A stretch of 64,000 nucleotides of DNA from Clostridia bacterium (GCA_017399305.1 JAFQDK010000029.1:33053-97052); one strand, 5' to 3'. Counted from the stretch's first letter, positions 25,623 to 35,070 are shown. Numbers and translations: made by a program. Notes: generated by a model from the letters alone, not told the origin.

Positions 25623-27566
25623 ATGTTTAAAAGAATACTATATTTATTTTCTTTTATATTTATATTTGCACTTCTCATTAATTTATCGTTTGCTGCTGAT
25701 ACCGTTCCAAAAAAAGTTTTATTGTCTACTGAATCTGTTGTTAGAGTACTTTCAGAATATTCTGACGGATATGCTACGGGGTCAGGATTTGTAATTAAAA
25801 GTGATAATAAAACTACATTAATTGCTACAAATTATCATGTTGTAAAAGATAATCCATATAATATTTCTGTTTGGATAGATGAAGAAGAAACTATAAATGC
25901 TAAAGTTTTGGCTTATTCTGATCAAAAAGATATATGCGTGTTAGAATTATCATATCCTATTTTTTTAAAAGCTTTATCTTTTAATAATAATTCAAAACAA
26001 GGAGATGCTGTATTTGCAGTAGGGTTTCCTAGTGCTGCAGATTATTTATCTGATAAAGAAGCTCATATAAGTTCAGATGCTACTATTACAGATGGAATTA
26101 TAAGCGCAATACGTGAAACAACAATTTCTAATCATGGACAATCTATAAAGCTTTTTCAAATTAATGCTGCAATAAATTCAGGCAATTCAGGTGGACCTCT
26201 ATTTAATAAAAATGGTGAAGTTATAGGTATTAATACATATGGTATAAATGATTCTCAAGGAATATTTGGAGCTATAAGTATAAGTGAATTTGAAACATTT
26301 TTAAAAGATAATTCAATATATATTTCAAATAAGAATACGGAAATTAATATATATATAGTTATAGTATTAATAGTTTTGATTGTTTTATTTATATTTATCT
26401 TTTTATTTAAAAATAAATATAAAAACAGCAATAATAATAAAAAAATACAATTAATAGTTATAGTATTAATATGTTTTGTTATTATTCTTATTTGTTCGTA
26501 TTTGTTATGTTATTTTAAAGCAATTTTTCTTGTAAAACAAGAAAAATTTGAAGAAGCAAAAAAACTTATTTTTTTATCAGAAATAACAAAACTACACGAT
26601 TCAAAAATATGTCAATATATAGATGCTGGACTTCTTTTAAATAATAGAAAATTTGAAGAATCTAAAAAGGCATTTTCTAGTATTTCTGATTATCTTAATT
26701 CAAAAGAAATGATAAAAGAGTCAGATTATAGATATGCCGCTAAACTTGCAGATTTAAATGATTTTGAGAATTCTATAAACATTTATAAAATATTGGCTGA
26801 AAACAATTACAAAGATTCATCAGAAAAGCTAAATGATGTAAAATATCGTTTTGGAAAGTATAATCTATACCAATTAAATAATTATTATGATGCAAATATG
26901 ATATTTTTAGATCTTTTTAAATTAGGATATGAAGATGCTGATATAATGATCAAAGAAACAAAATATATAGAAGCATTGGATTTGATAGAAAAAGAGGAAT
27001 ATATAAAAGCATATAAAGAATTAAATACAATAAAAGATTATTCAGATTCTAAAAATATAATTAAAGATCTGAAAGATGTAATTTATTTAGACGGCAAAAA
27101 TTTATATTATCAAAAAGAATACAAAGAATCGTTTAAATATTTTAATACCATTTCAGATTATCTTGATAGTCAAAAGTATATAGAATTATTAAATGCACAT
27201 TTATACTATTTATCAAACGATAAAAAAGAAACTATAGATAAACTATGTGAAATATTCTATTTTGAAGATGCTTCACAAATACTATTATCTTATTCTTATA
27301 AATATGCATTTTTATCAGGATATTGGTTTTCAAATGATGGACAATATTATGTTTTTGTGGAGCTAGACAATAATCATAATCAAGATAAATATATTGATAA
27401 ATATATTCTTACATCAAATATTCCAAGATATTCGGATTCTTTTGTTATAGAAGATGGAATAGCTTATTCATTTAATACTCCTGTATATGAATTTAATTTA
27501 TTAACCCCTGATAGTATGCAAGTTTTTTGTTATAAAAATGGATATACATATACATTGTATAGATAA
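25623..27566 (+). CDS. Membrane-anchored trypsin-like (HtrA/S1C-type) serine protease with TPR-like C-terminus
   Basis: This 647-residue protein is probably envelope-located. Residues 1-24 form a signal anchor. A chymotrypsin-fold protease domain spans about 35-230 with the triad His72 (ATNYHVV), Asp103 (KDICVLEL) and Ser189 (NSGNSGGPLF). Two transmembrane helices (about 241-262 and 276-297) are joined by a short Lys/Asn-rich loop. Residues 300-560 carry TPR-like repeats with a recurring Y-x-D/N-S motif (YKDSSEKL, YSDSKNI, YLDSQKYI). No PDZ domain is present, unlike DegP/HtrA. The base composition is far more AT-rich than all neighbours (AAA, TTA and ATA codons dominate). With the flanking duplicated terminators, that suggests a recent foreign origin. 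Confidence 0.88.
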   Translation: MFKRILYLFSFIFIFALLINLSFAADTVPKKVLLSTESVVRVLSEYSDGYATGSGFVIKSDNKTTLIATNYHVVKDNPYNISVWIDEEETINAKVLAYSDQKDICVLELSYPIFLKALSFNNNSKQGDAVFAVGFPSAADYLSDKEAHISSDATITDGIISAIRETTISNHGQSIKLFQINAAINSGNSGGPLFNKNGEVIGINTYGINDSQGIFGAISISEFETFLKDNSIYISNKNTEINIYIVIVLIVLIVLFIFIFLFKNKYKNSNNNKKIQLIVIVLICFVIILICSYLLCYFKAIFLVKQEKFEEAKKLIFLSEITKLHDSKICQYIDAGLLLNNRKFEESKKAFSSISDYLNSKEMIKESDYRYAAKLADLNDFENSINIYKILAENNYKDSSEKLNDVKYRFGKYNLYQLNNYYDANMIFLDLFKLGYEDADIMIKETKYIEALDLIEKEEYIKAYKELNTIKDYSDSKNIIKDLKDVIYLDGKNLYYQKEYKESFKYFNTISDYLDSQKYIELLNAHLYYLSNDKKETIDKLCEIFYFEDASQILLSYSYKYAFLSGYWFSNDGQYYVFVELDNNHNQDKYIDKYILTSNIPRYSDSFVIEDGIAYSFNTPVYEFNLLTPDSMQVFCYKNGYTYTLYR

Positions 27567-27625
27567 GCATTATTCTAATATAATTAAAAATTTAAAAAAT
27601 TTGAGTTTATAATAGATAAGTTTAT

Positions 27626-27663
27626 AAATAAAAAAAGAGGCTCATTGAGCCTCTTTTTTTATT
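27626..27663. terminator. Terminator; right copy of the 38-bp direct repeat
   Basis: This is the same stem (AGAGGCTCA/TGAGCCTCT) and flanks as 25531-25569. It also overlaps the last codons of the convergent hydroxyacyl-CoA dehydrogenase gene and can serve both genes. Confidence 0.9.
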
Positions 27664-28591
27664 TATAAAGTGCATTATAAATCTTCATGAATTTTTCGTC
27701 ACGGTCCTTAAGTGCATTGTCGGCTTTATCTCCTGAATAGTCATAGAAGCCCTTGCCACTCTTAACGCCATAGCTTCCCTCTTGATAGAGTTTTTCAAGA
27801 AGATCTTGAATTTCCACTGAGTTGCAAAGCTCCTTATTGAGATAAGAAGAAATATGGTGGAATGTATCAATACCGCCAAAGTCAACAACTTCAAACGGAC
27901 CAAAAGCTGCATATCTGAAGCCGAGACCGTATTTCATACATGCATCAACATCGGCAATATCGGCAATTCCGTCTTCAACAAGAGAAATGGATTCGCGAAG
28001 AATTGCAATCTGCAAACGGTTGAGAATAAATCCCGGAACATCTTTTTTGCAGACAGTTGTTTTTTTACCTACGGCATGGGCAAGTTCAATAACTGCATTT
28101 GTGCTTGCATCATCTGTTTCGCTGCCGCGGATAATTTCAATGCATGGAATAAGGTGTGCAGGATTCATCCAGTGCATACCTAAAAATCTGTGCTTTCCTG
28201 TAATGCGTACTGCAATGCTGTCAATAGAAAGCCCTGATGTATTTGTTGTGAGAATTGTGTCGGGGCGTACTATCTTTGAAAGCTTTTCCCAAAAATCCTG
28301 TTTAATGTCAATTTTTTCAATGATACTTTCTATTATTATGTCGCAATCGGAGAGAGCGTTCATATCATTTGTAAATTTAAGAGATGCTAAGATTCTGTCA
28401 GCTTCTTCTCTTGTAGTTTCGCCACTTTCAACCTGTGTTTTCTGATTTTGTTCAACAAGAGCCTTTCCTTTTTCAAGTGCCGAGTCAAAAGCATCATAAA
28501 CGATAACGTCATAGCCAAAACGTGCAAATATCTGCGACATACTTGCACCCATAAGACCGGCACCGGCAATGCCTATTTTTTTAAAATCCAT
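27659..28591 (-). CDS. 3-hydroxyacyl-CoA / 3-hydroxybutyryl-CoA dehydrogenase
   Basis: This 310-residue NAD(P)-dependent enzyme interconverts 3-hydroxyacyl-CoA and 3-oxoacyl-CoA, a step in butyrate formation in clostridia. The N-terminal Rossmann domain has GAGLMGASMSQIFA (about residues 10-23). The catalytic His-Glu pair is visible in GMHWMNPAHL...CIEII (about 145-160). The C-terminal helical domain has DVPGFILNRLQIAILRE and the closing SGKGFYDYSG. The gene is alone; other butyrate genes (thl, crt, bcd) are not in the window, so its substrate could be a non-butyrate hydroxyacyl-CoA. GGAGG lies before the ATG at 28591. Confidence 0.92.
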   Translation of the reverse strand: MDFKKIGIAGAGLMGASMSQIFARFGYDVIVYDAFDSALEKGKALVEQNQKTQVESGETTREEADRILASLKFTNDMNALSDCDIIIESIIEKIDIKQDFWEKLSKIVRPDTILTTNTSGLSIDSIAVRITGKHRFLGMHWMNPAHLIPCIEIIRGSETDDASTNAVIELAHAVGKKTTVCKKDVPGFILNRLQIAILRESISLVEDGIADIADVDACMKYGLGFRYAAFGPFEVVDFGGIDTFHHISSYLNKELCNSVEIQDLLEKLYQEGSYGVKSGKGFYDYSGDKADNALKDRDEKFMKIYNALYK

Positions 28592-28921
28592 ATGTAGCCT
28601 CCGAAAAAAATATATTGATTATATTGTAACAATAAAGCGCGGAAAAAGTAAATGTATTTTTCCGCGCTGTTTATATTTTTCGGTAGTAGATTTGTTTATG
28701 TCATATGTACTATGTTACGGCTTTTCACCCACCTGTATGGCAGGGGCTTGCTCCTGCCGCCAATACTGTTGGCTTACGGCGGGAGATAAACCCCCGCCCT
28801 ACATAATTGTGTTTTAATCATAAATAAATAGTGGATTGCAAATTATTTCGTTTTGCAAGCAAAACGAGCAGTTCGAATCTTATATAAAGCAAAAGACCGT
28901 ACCCATGTGCGGTACGGTCTT
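28592..28921. other. Gap upstream of the dehydrogenase: hairpin plus intergenic repeat, no gene
   Basis: A strong hairpin at 28636-28668 (AGCGCGGAAAAA / TTTTTCCGCGCT) is followed on the minus strand by TTATTGTT and may terminate leftward transcription ahead of the dehydrogenase. At 28731-28806 two adjacent G/C-rich hairpins (GGCAGG/CCTGCC and GGCGGG/CCCGCC) form a repeat of the kind scattered between genes in this window. No coding signal is seen. Confidence 0.55.

Positions 28922-28922
<1 letters not shown>
28892..28922 (-). terminator. Terminator of the tRNA-Thr gene
   Basis: AAAGACCGTACC and GGTACGGTCTTT form a 12-bp stem with a 7-nt loop directly at the tRNA 3' end, followed on the minus strand by TTTTGCTTTATA. 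Confidence 0.8.
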
Positions 28923-28997
<75 letters not shown>

Positions 28998-29272
28998 GAA
29001 CCTTGTTTATTATAACAGTACTTTTTGATTTTGTCAATAATTATTTTCATAAAAAATTGTTCTTTTTAAAAATATTTTTATCGACAGACTGTATCAGGGA
29101 AATTAAGAGTAAAAACATTTCCCTAAAATTTACCGCAAAAAAAATTAAAATAATACAACCTCACCGCGACAACCTTTTGATTTTAATGATTGTAGAATGA
29201 AAAAAACGGTAAATATGAGGTTTCTCACTTTAAAATTGTTACCTCTGATTTACAAAAAGAAAGGAAATAAAA
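28998..29272. promoter_or_regulatory. Gap upstream of spoIIE
   Basis: This AT-rich stretch has no gene. It holds a perfect 8-bp inverted repeat AGGGAAAT/ATTTCCCT (29096-29103 and 29117-29124) and ATCGACA (29080-29086), one mismatch from the reverse complement of a Spo0A box. No clear promoter boxes stand out. Short open frames here look like chance. Confidence 0.4.
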
Positions 29273-31651
29273 ATGAAAGAATCTGGAATCAAAAAAATCA
29301 CAGGAAAAGCAGGCGGATATTTGGAAAAAATATCAAAATTCTTTTTCGACGAGGGTGATACGGAAAAAATAATATTATGGATAAGAAAATTCTTTTCTGC
29401 ACTCTCGCCAACTGTATTGTCATTTATAATATCGCAAAAATCACTGCCTCTTTATACATATCCGTTTGGAATAGCGCTAATTGCGGCGGCGCGTGCGGAC
29501 ACGATATTTTTCTTTATAGGTACGATGATATTTGCAATATTTTACGGTCAGTTTCCGTTGATGATGGGTGCGCTCTCACTTATTGTACTCAGATTTGTAT
29601 TTTCAAAAATGTTTGACGACGATAAGCCGATATCATATAAAACAAGTTTTAAAGAGCGGATATTAAAAGGAAATAAACCGTTTTATGAAAGTGAAACACT
29701 GAAACTTGCAACAGCGGCGCTTGCCACATTTACAATGGGTTGCTTACAGATAGTAATAGGCGGGTTTTCGGTTGGCGATCTTCTTGGAACATGTATAGGT
29801 GTTATTGTTGCACCTGTACTGTGCTATTTTTACAGCGGATATTTCGGCGCTGTTGAAAAGCATGGAATCAGGTTTGAAAGCGGTCTTGTTGCATTGCTAG
29901 CCACATTTATTTTTGCAATATCTGACATGAATCCGTTTGGTATATCATTTTCAGTTATACTTGCATCATTTATTTCATTTATTTTATCAAAGCGCAAAAA
30001 TCCGTATTCGGCATGCTTTTTTGCACTTTTATCAATTCTTGTGGCGGAACCTTTGCTTTCTCCGGCATTCGCTGTATCGGCGGCACTTTCCGCTTTTTTA
30101 TATCCTCATTCAAAGGTATACTCTGTTTGTTTTGGTACGATATCGTTTGCGGCAATAAGCTATCTCGTTGGCGGAATAAATGCTTTTGTATCATTCTTTC
30201 CAGAATTTATGCTGGGCGCGGTATTCTCTGTTCCTATAAATGACAGTGTTGCAGAAAAATATTTGCCTTTTATAGGCGAAGACCTCTCTAAAAAGACAAA
30301 GGCAGAAAGCGAAATTTTGTCTTTTAAGGAGAAGAAAAGCCGTGAAAACATACAGGACATATCAAATTCATTTGATGCGCTTTCAAAAGCATTTTTTGAA
30401 CTTTCCGACAAAAATACACGTCTTGGAATATTTGATACACGCCATATCTGTGACCGTGTATGTGATAAATACTGCCGCCGTTGTGACATGGTGAGTCTAT
30501 GCTGGGAGCGTGATTATGCTGTTACACTTGATACGCTTAACCGGATAAGTGCAAAAATTTACAAGACAGGTAAGGTTGAAAAAAGCGATCTACCAAGCGA
30601 GTTTGTAACACGTTGTATAAATACTGATAAGCTTCTTTCGGATATTGAAAACGAAAACCGCCGCGTGATAAAAAGCATGATAAAAGAGGATAAAACACGT
30701 GCATTTGCGGTAGATTATGCCGTATTTGCAAGGGTACTCAGTGAAGCTCTTGAGAAAAACGAAGCAGAATATGCACCAAATTTTAAGGCCCGCGAGGAGC
30801 TTGTAAAGTCGCTTGAAAAAATCGGATTTTATGCTGACAGTATAGGTGTATACGGTGCGAGGTGTAAAAACGTGTACGCATTCAGAATCGGAAGCGGTGC
30901 CATGAAATGCAAGGCAGAAGACATCAAGCGTGCAATTACAGAGGGAATCTGTGGCAAGGTTGAAGATCCGATGTTTGAATTTTCTGACGGCGGAATCAAT
31001 ATGATATGTAAGCAAGCACCTCAATTTGAAGTGAAGTGTTCAAGCTTTTCAGTTGCCGCAGAAAAAGAAAACGGCGATAGAGTAACTGCGTTTGAAGGTA
31101 AAAACGGATACTTCTATGCACTTGTCAACGACGGTATGGGAAGCGGACGTGCCGCCGCAAAAAAGAGTGCGGCAGCATCGGTATTTCTTGAAAAAATGCT
31201 CAGAGTGGGCAACAGTGCGGCATCGGGCATTGAGATGCTGTCTGCACTGGCACGTGCTGACGGCGAAGAAGGATTCACCACGCTTGACCTATTTGAGCTT
31301 GACAGGATATCAGGCAGAGCTTCATTTATTAAAAGCGGTGCCGCACCGTCATTTGTAAAGCGCGGCTCAAAGCTGTTTAAGATTCGCTCAAAGACATTTC
31401 CACTCGGTATACTTGAAGATGTGGATGCTGAGCGAACCGCATTCGATTGTGAAGACGGCGATCGAATAATCATACTTAGTGACGGAGTTACCGAGGATAT
31501 CGAAGAACCGCTCTGGCTTTGCGAATTTTTGTCAAAGGTCGACCTTACAGCACCGGATGCCGCTGAGCAGATAATTGCAGAGGCAAAACAGCATACCCTT
31601 TGCCGCGATGATATGACCGCCGCAGTAATTGCTATCACCAAAATAGAATAA
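29273..31651 (+). CDS. spoIIE: Stage II sporulation protein E (serine phosphatase)
   Basis: This 792-residue sporulation protein has two known roles: in septum formation, and dephosphorylation of SpoIIAA, which frees sigma-F in the forespore. About ten hydrophobic helices span residues 45-330. A central regulatory region follows, with a Cys-rich stretch (RHICDRVCDKYCRRCDMVSL). The C-terminal PP2C/SpoIIE phosphatase domain covers about 590-792: ALVNDGMGSGRAAAKKSA carries the metal-binding Asp, then TTLDLFELD, GAAPSFVKRG, FPLGILEDVD and IILSDGV. Length is close to the Bacillus protein (827). AAAGGA precedes the ATG. Its presence shows that the organism descends from, or is, an endospore former. 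Confidence 0.96.
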   Translation: MKESGIKKITGKAGGYLEKISKFFFDEGDTEKIILWIRKFFSALSPTVLSFIISQKSLPLYTYPFGIALIAAARADTIFFFIGTMIFAIFYGQFPLMMGALSLIVLRFVFSKMFDDDKPISYKTSFKERILKGNKPFYESETLKLATAALATFTMGCLQIVIGGFSVGDLLGTCIGVIVAPVLCYFYSGYFGAVEKHGIRFESGLVALLATFIFAISDMNPFGISFSVILASFISFILSKRKNPYSACFFALLSILVAEPLLSPAFAVSAALSAFLYPHSKVYSVCFGTISFAAISYLVGGINAFVSFFPEFMLGAVFSVPINDSVAEKYLPFIGEDLSKKTKAESEILSFKEKKSRENIQDISNSFDALSKAFFELSDKNTRLGIFDTRHICDRVCDKYCRRCDMVSLCWERDYAVTLDTLNRISAKIYKTGKVEKSDLPSEFVTRCINTDKLLSDIENENRRVIKSMIKEDKTRAFAVDYAVFARVLSEALEKNEAEYAPNFKAREELVKSLEKIGFYADSIGVYGARCKNVYAFRIGSGAMKCKAEDIKRAITEGICGKVEDPMFEFSDGGINMICKQAPQFEVKCSSFSVAAEKENGDRVTAFEGKNGYFYALVNDGMGSGRAAAKKSAAASVFLEKMLRVGNSAASGIEMLSALARADGEEGFTTLDLFELDRISGRASFIKSGAAPSFVKRGSKLFKIRSKTFPLGILEDVDAERTAFDCEDGDRIIILSDGVTEDIEEPLWLCEFLSKVDLTAPDAAEQIIAEAKQHTLCRDDMTAAVIAITKIE

Positions 31652-31680
31652 ACCCACTCAAAGCCTTTGAGTGGGTTTAA
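31650..31680. terminator. Bidirectional terminator after spoIIE
   Basis: AAACCCACTCAAAG and CTTTGAGTGGGTTT form a 14-bp stem with a CC centre between convergent genes. Confidence 0.85.
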
Positions 31681-31684
31681 AAAA

Positions 31685-33292
31685 CTATCCTTTATAAATC
31701 ATTCTGCAATCGCCGTTGCCAAGGTTGTAAAGCAGAACTCCTCTGTTGTGTACGGTTATAAGCAGATAATTGCCAATCGCATTTATGTTGATTCCGTTGC
31801 AGGTTGAATCATCATAGTCAATGTGCAAAAGCTCTGTTGTTTCTTCTGTGTTGAGGTCATATTTGTATACGGTGAAGTTATCCTCAATCGCTTTTTTCTT
31901 GGTGCTTATCTCGTACTGTGTAATGTAGAGATTATCGCCGACATGGATAAAATCATTAAGTCTGTCAAACACGATCTCTGTTTTTTCATCTGTTGTACGG
32001 TTAAGAACATAGAAGTCTGTATAATATGATGTGGTCATATAGTATGCTTCGCCATTGTGGATAATGCCGTTTGTGGGCATTGATTTCATATTCTTGGGAA
32101 AATCGAGTGAATATGTTTCGGGTGAAGCAAGGTCGAGGTTGATTTTGTAATTTCTTGCGGTACTACCCTTTTTGTTTTCAATATCGGCATGGATATAGAA
32201 ACTTCCGTCTTCGTACTTCAACATATTCATATCTTCAGCGCGCAGACGTGTGATCTCTTCTCCGCTTGATGTGAATTTACCGATATAATGCCATGTGCGG
32301 GGGCTGTTATACTGTGTCCAGCCGGATTCACCGTAAACAATGTAAAAATAGCCGCCTATTATACACATGGTGCTTGCTTCATATTTTTTATCAAGCTCAA
32401 ACAGAACGCTGCTGGTCTTGTAGTCCTCGGAAAGTATGTATACTTGTTTGTCGCTGCAGTAATAGATTCTGCCGTTGCTGTATGAAAGACCGCTCTTTGC
32501 TCCGGGGAGGTCTTTTTCATATCTGATATCATTTTCAAGGTCTGCGTCAAGTACGCTGAGTGATTCGTGCAGAATCTCACCGTTTCTTGTAAATACAAGG
32601 TCGCCGTTATCGGTGATGATTGCTCTTCGCTCTAACAGGTTTCCTGTCAGATTTCCCTCAAGCTTGGGTACACCAACGTTAAATGTCAGCACATATTCGT
32701 ATGCATAGTCGTTATATGAATAGTTTACCTTGACAGTTGCTGTTCCGACATCGTTGAACTTAAGATATGCTGTTGTGTAGATACCGTTTTCCTCGGTGTA
32801 ATCAAAGTAGCAGTTTTCAGCCACAATGTCGTATGCTATGCCGTTGTCCTCAAGAAAATAGTAGTCGTCATAGCTTATGTCATAGCATGGATTAAGTCGA
32901 ATATAAGTGGATGAGCCGATGTTTACATCAAATGTCTTTGACTCGGTTATACCCTGCTCTGTGTATCTTGTGTTGTAGACCTGTTCAATCTCTTCTTCGG
33001 GATAGAGAATTATATTTGAATCGTAGTTGTCAAGACGGTCGTAGTCAAAGTCTTCTTCATTTATGTCAAGCAAGGATACCTGCATGAAAGGCTTTTCAAA
33101 GCGTTCAACAGTCTGTATGTAACCTTCGCTTGATGTTGTTTCTTCGGGCATTGGGATGTTTGAAATAGTATCGTTGTAGGTTGCGAGATCCTGCTCAAGC
33201 TGTTTGAATTCCTGTTCAATTATCATGCTGGCACAGCTTGAAAGAGAGAATGCGCAGATTGTGGCGAGAATAAGTGCAAGTAGTTTTTTCAT
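31685..33292 (-). CDS. Lipoprotein with beta-propeller-like C-terminal half
   Basis: The 535-residue precursor has a lipobox signal peptide (MKKLLALILATICAFSLSSC, Cys20). Residues 25-45 are a short coiled stretch. Residues about 60-210 are a beta-rich acidic domain. From about 215 on, the sequence repeats a pattern of paired beta-strands with tyrosine-rich turns (GRIYYCSDKQVYILSED, GGYFYIVYGESG, GEAYYMTTSYYTDFYVLN), as in six- or seven-bladed propellers of the DUF5050 kind. It probably sits on the outer membrane face. No catalytic motif and no informative neighbour; function unknown. Confidence 0.75.
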   Translation of the reverse strand: MKKLLALILATICAFSLSSCASMIIEQEFKQLEQDLATYNDTISNIPMPEETTSSEGYIQTVERFEKPFMQVSLLDINEEDFDYDRLDNYDSNIILYPEEEIEQVYNTRYTEQGITESKTFDVNIGSSTYIRLNPCYDISYDDYYFLEDNGIAYDIVAENCYFDYTEENGIYTTAYLKFNDVGTATVKVNYSYNDYAYEYVLTFNVGVPKLEGNLTGNLLERRAIITDNGDLVFTRNGEILHESLSVLDADLENDIRYEKDLPGAKSGLSYSNGRIYYCSDKQVYILSEDYKTSSVLFELDKKYEASTMCIIGGYFYIVYGESGWTQYNSPRTWHYIGKFTSSGEEITRLRAEDMNMLKYEDGSFYIHADIENKKGSTARNYKINLDLASPETYSLDFPKNMKSMPTNGIIHNGEAYYMTTSYYTDFYVLNRTTDEKTEIVFDRLNDFIHVGDNLYITQYEISTKKKAIEDNFTVYKYDLNTEETTELLHIDYDDSTCNGININAIGNYLLITVHNRGVLLYNLGNGDCRMIYKG

Positions 33293-33378
33293 TTTGTATC
33301 TCCGTTTGCTTTTTAATTATTCTATTATAACATAAATAAATGCTTTTTTCGCATTTAAATTTGTTTTTGGGTGGTTTT

Positions 33379-33882
33379 ATGAAAAAGATTTGTTTCACGT
33401 TTTTTATGATTGGCGCACTGTGTTTGTTTTTTCTGTTTTCCTGTTCAAAAAGCGGCACACTTTATGATATTATCACATCTGTAACTGTCAACGACAAAAG
33501 CCTCCCTGCAGGAAGAATACTCTGCTATGGCAGGATGTATGACAATACGGTAAGTGATGATACGCTAAGCGAATACCTTGGGCTTGAGGGATATCCGGAA
33601 TTTAAAGACAGGATAGAGGATATGGCGGTTTACTCATCTGTAAACGGTGATTATTGCGAGCTTGCCGCTATGAAGCTGTATAAGGCAAGCGATACGCCGG
33701 ACGGAAAACTGTTTTTTGAACGCAGAATAGCCGCCGCAACACGCGCGCTGAACATGAGCGGTCAAAAGGGATATGCCGAAGGCGCATACATAAAGGTTTA
33801 CGGCAATACAGTGGTGCTGTATATGATGCCGGACAATGCTTCTGTTGAAAAGCAGATGAGAAAAGTAAAGCAGGTGTTTTAA
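33379..33882 (+). CDS. DUF4358-like lipoprotein
   Basis: The 167-residue precursor starts at 33379 (MKKICFTFFMIGAL) with GGGTGG upstream. The lipobox FLFSC places the lipidated Cys at residue 22. The mature part resembles the small DUF4358 lipoproteins common in clostridia, which have a YGxD/YDNTVSD segment, then a module with VYSSVNGDYCELAAMKLYKA, and end in a membrane-proximal helix. Its function is not known. The stop codon lies in the loop of the terminator hairpin shared with the convergent MORN gene. Confidence 0.7.
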   Translation: MKKICFTFFMIGALCLFFLFSCSKSGTLYDIITSVTVNDKSLPAGRILCYGRMYDNTVSDDTLSEYLGLEGYPEFKDRIEDMAVYSSVNGDYCELAAMKLYKASDTPDGKLFFERRIAAATRALNMSGQKGYAEGAYIKVYGNTVVLYMMPDNASVEKQMRKVKQVF

Positions 33883-33897
33883 ACACCTGCTTTTATT
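33868..33897. terminator. Bidirectional terminator
   Basis: AAGCAGGTGTTT and AAACACCTGCTT form a perfect stem containing the stop codon of the upstream lipoprotein gene, between convergent genes. Confidence 0.85.
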
Positions 33898-35049
33898 TTA
33901 TTCCACGATCTGACCGTTATCAAACGTACCTTCGTGTATGCGGCCTGTAGCCCATGTGTATTTACCCTGGCCGTGTATCTGGCTGTTTTTAAATGTACCC
34001 TCATAACTGTCGCCATTTGCAAAATAGTAAGTGCCCTGACCGTTTCTGAGGTCATTTGAGTATTCGCCGACGTATCTGTCGCCGTTGGCAAAGGTCTGCT
34101 CGCCCTGACCGCTCTTGATATCGTCAACAAAGTTGCCCTTGTATTCGCTATCGCCGACACCTGTCATAACGCCATAGCCATTCTTGCGGTCGTTTTCAAA
34201 GTTGCCGACATATGTACTGCCGTCAGCATATGTAAGAGTGCCGTTTCCTGAGCGCTTGTCGTCAACAAAGCTGCCTTCGTACTTATCTCCGTTCGAGTAG
34301 ATAATTGTACCCTGACCGTTCTTTTTGTTCTCTACAAACATGCCTGTGTAGATATCGCCGCTTGAATAGGTCAGTGTTCCCTGTCCTGAGCGCATACCGT
34401 CAGTCATGGCGCCTTCGTAGATGCTACCGTCTGAATACTTGATGTAGTTTCCGTCTTTGAGCTTTCCTCTTTCGCCTGTGCTGTATGAGAGCCAGCCGCT
34501 TGTTGGTTCGCCGCCCTTGGAAATTCCAAAGAAACGTATCTTGCTGCCGTCATCAAGCTTTGTTGTTGAGTATCTCACTCCTGCGATAAGCAGAATAATT
34601 ATAACAAGTAAAACTGCGCCGAGCGCCAGCAATGCCGCTTTGAATCTGGGATCAAGTCTGCGTCTGTGCTGATTGATTACCTGGCGTGTCTTTGTTTTGG
34701 GAGGACGGTATCCTCCGCGCCCTGCGCGAACATATGCAGGAATCTCACCTGTATCTTCTTTGTTTGGCATGTTCTGTGGAGGTGCCTTTCTTACAGGTGC
34801 GTTTTGCGGACGTCTGTTTTGGGGTGCTGCCGGTCTCTGTCCTGCACTTTGCACGGGTCTTTGCTGTGCGGTTGCAGGTCTCTGTCTTGCAGCAGTGGCA
34901 GTTTGTGACGCTGGTCTCTGCCTTGGCACATTGTTTTGAGGAGCTTGTGGAACACCGCGTTTACGCATCTGTGCTTCCATCTCTCGCTGCTGCGCCAACG
35001 CTGCACGTTGCGCCGGAGTCATTACTGTATATTCCTCGTTTTTACTCAT
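33898..35049 (-). CDS. MORN-repeat membrane protein
   Basis: This 383-residue protein has three parts. Residues 1-130 are disordered, rich in Gln, Pro and Ala (AQQREMEAQMRKRG, PRQRPASQTATAARQRP). One transmembrane helix covers about 140-163 (LLALGAVLLVIIILLIAG). Residues about 185-383 hold seven full MORN repeats plus partial ones, each with the core YxGxFxxxxxxGxGxxxYxxGD (for example IYTGMFVENKKNGQGT). Positive charges before the helix suggest that the disordered part is cytoplasmic and the MORN blade lies outside. MORN repeats bind lipids or proteins, often near membranes. It is adjacent to a small membrane protein gene and parBA, so a role in chromosome or division-site organisation is possible but unproven. 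Confidence 0.85.
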   Translation of the reverse strand: MSKNEEYTVMTPAQRAALAQQREMEAQMRKRGVPQAPQNNVPRQRPASQTATAARQRPATAQQRPVQSAGQRPAAPQNRRPQNAPVRKAPPQNMPNKEDTGEIPAYVRAGRGGYRPPKTKTRQVINQHRRRLDPRFKAALLALGAVLLVIIILLIAGVRYSTTKLDDGSKIRFFGISKGGEPTSGWLSYSTGERGKLKDGNYIKYSDGSIYEGAMTDGMRSGQGTLTYSSGDIYTGMFVENKKNGQGTIIYSNGDKYEGSFVDDKRSGNGTLTYADGSTYVGNFENDRKNGYGVMTGVGDSEYKGNFVDDIKSGQGEQTFANGDRYVGEYSNDLRNGQGTYYFANGDSYEGTFKNSQIHGQGKYTWATGRIHEGTFDNGQIVE

Positions 35050-35070
35050 CTTATTTTCCCTTAATCTATA

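Noticed and set aside
29003-29200. 65-codon plus-strand frame upstream of spoIIE
   Set aside because: AT-rich chance frame without ribosome binding site; composition matches non-coding gap.
33216-33458. 80-codon minus-strand frame across the lipoprotein promoters
   Set aside because: It overlaps the signal-peptide region of one gene and the start of another; no start signal.
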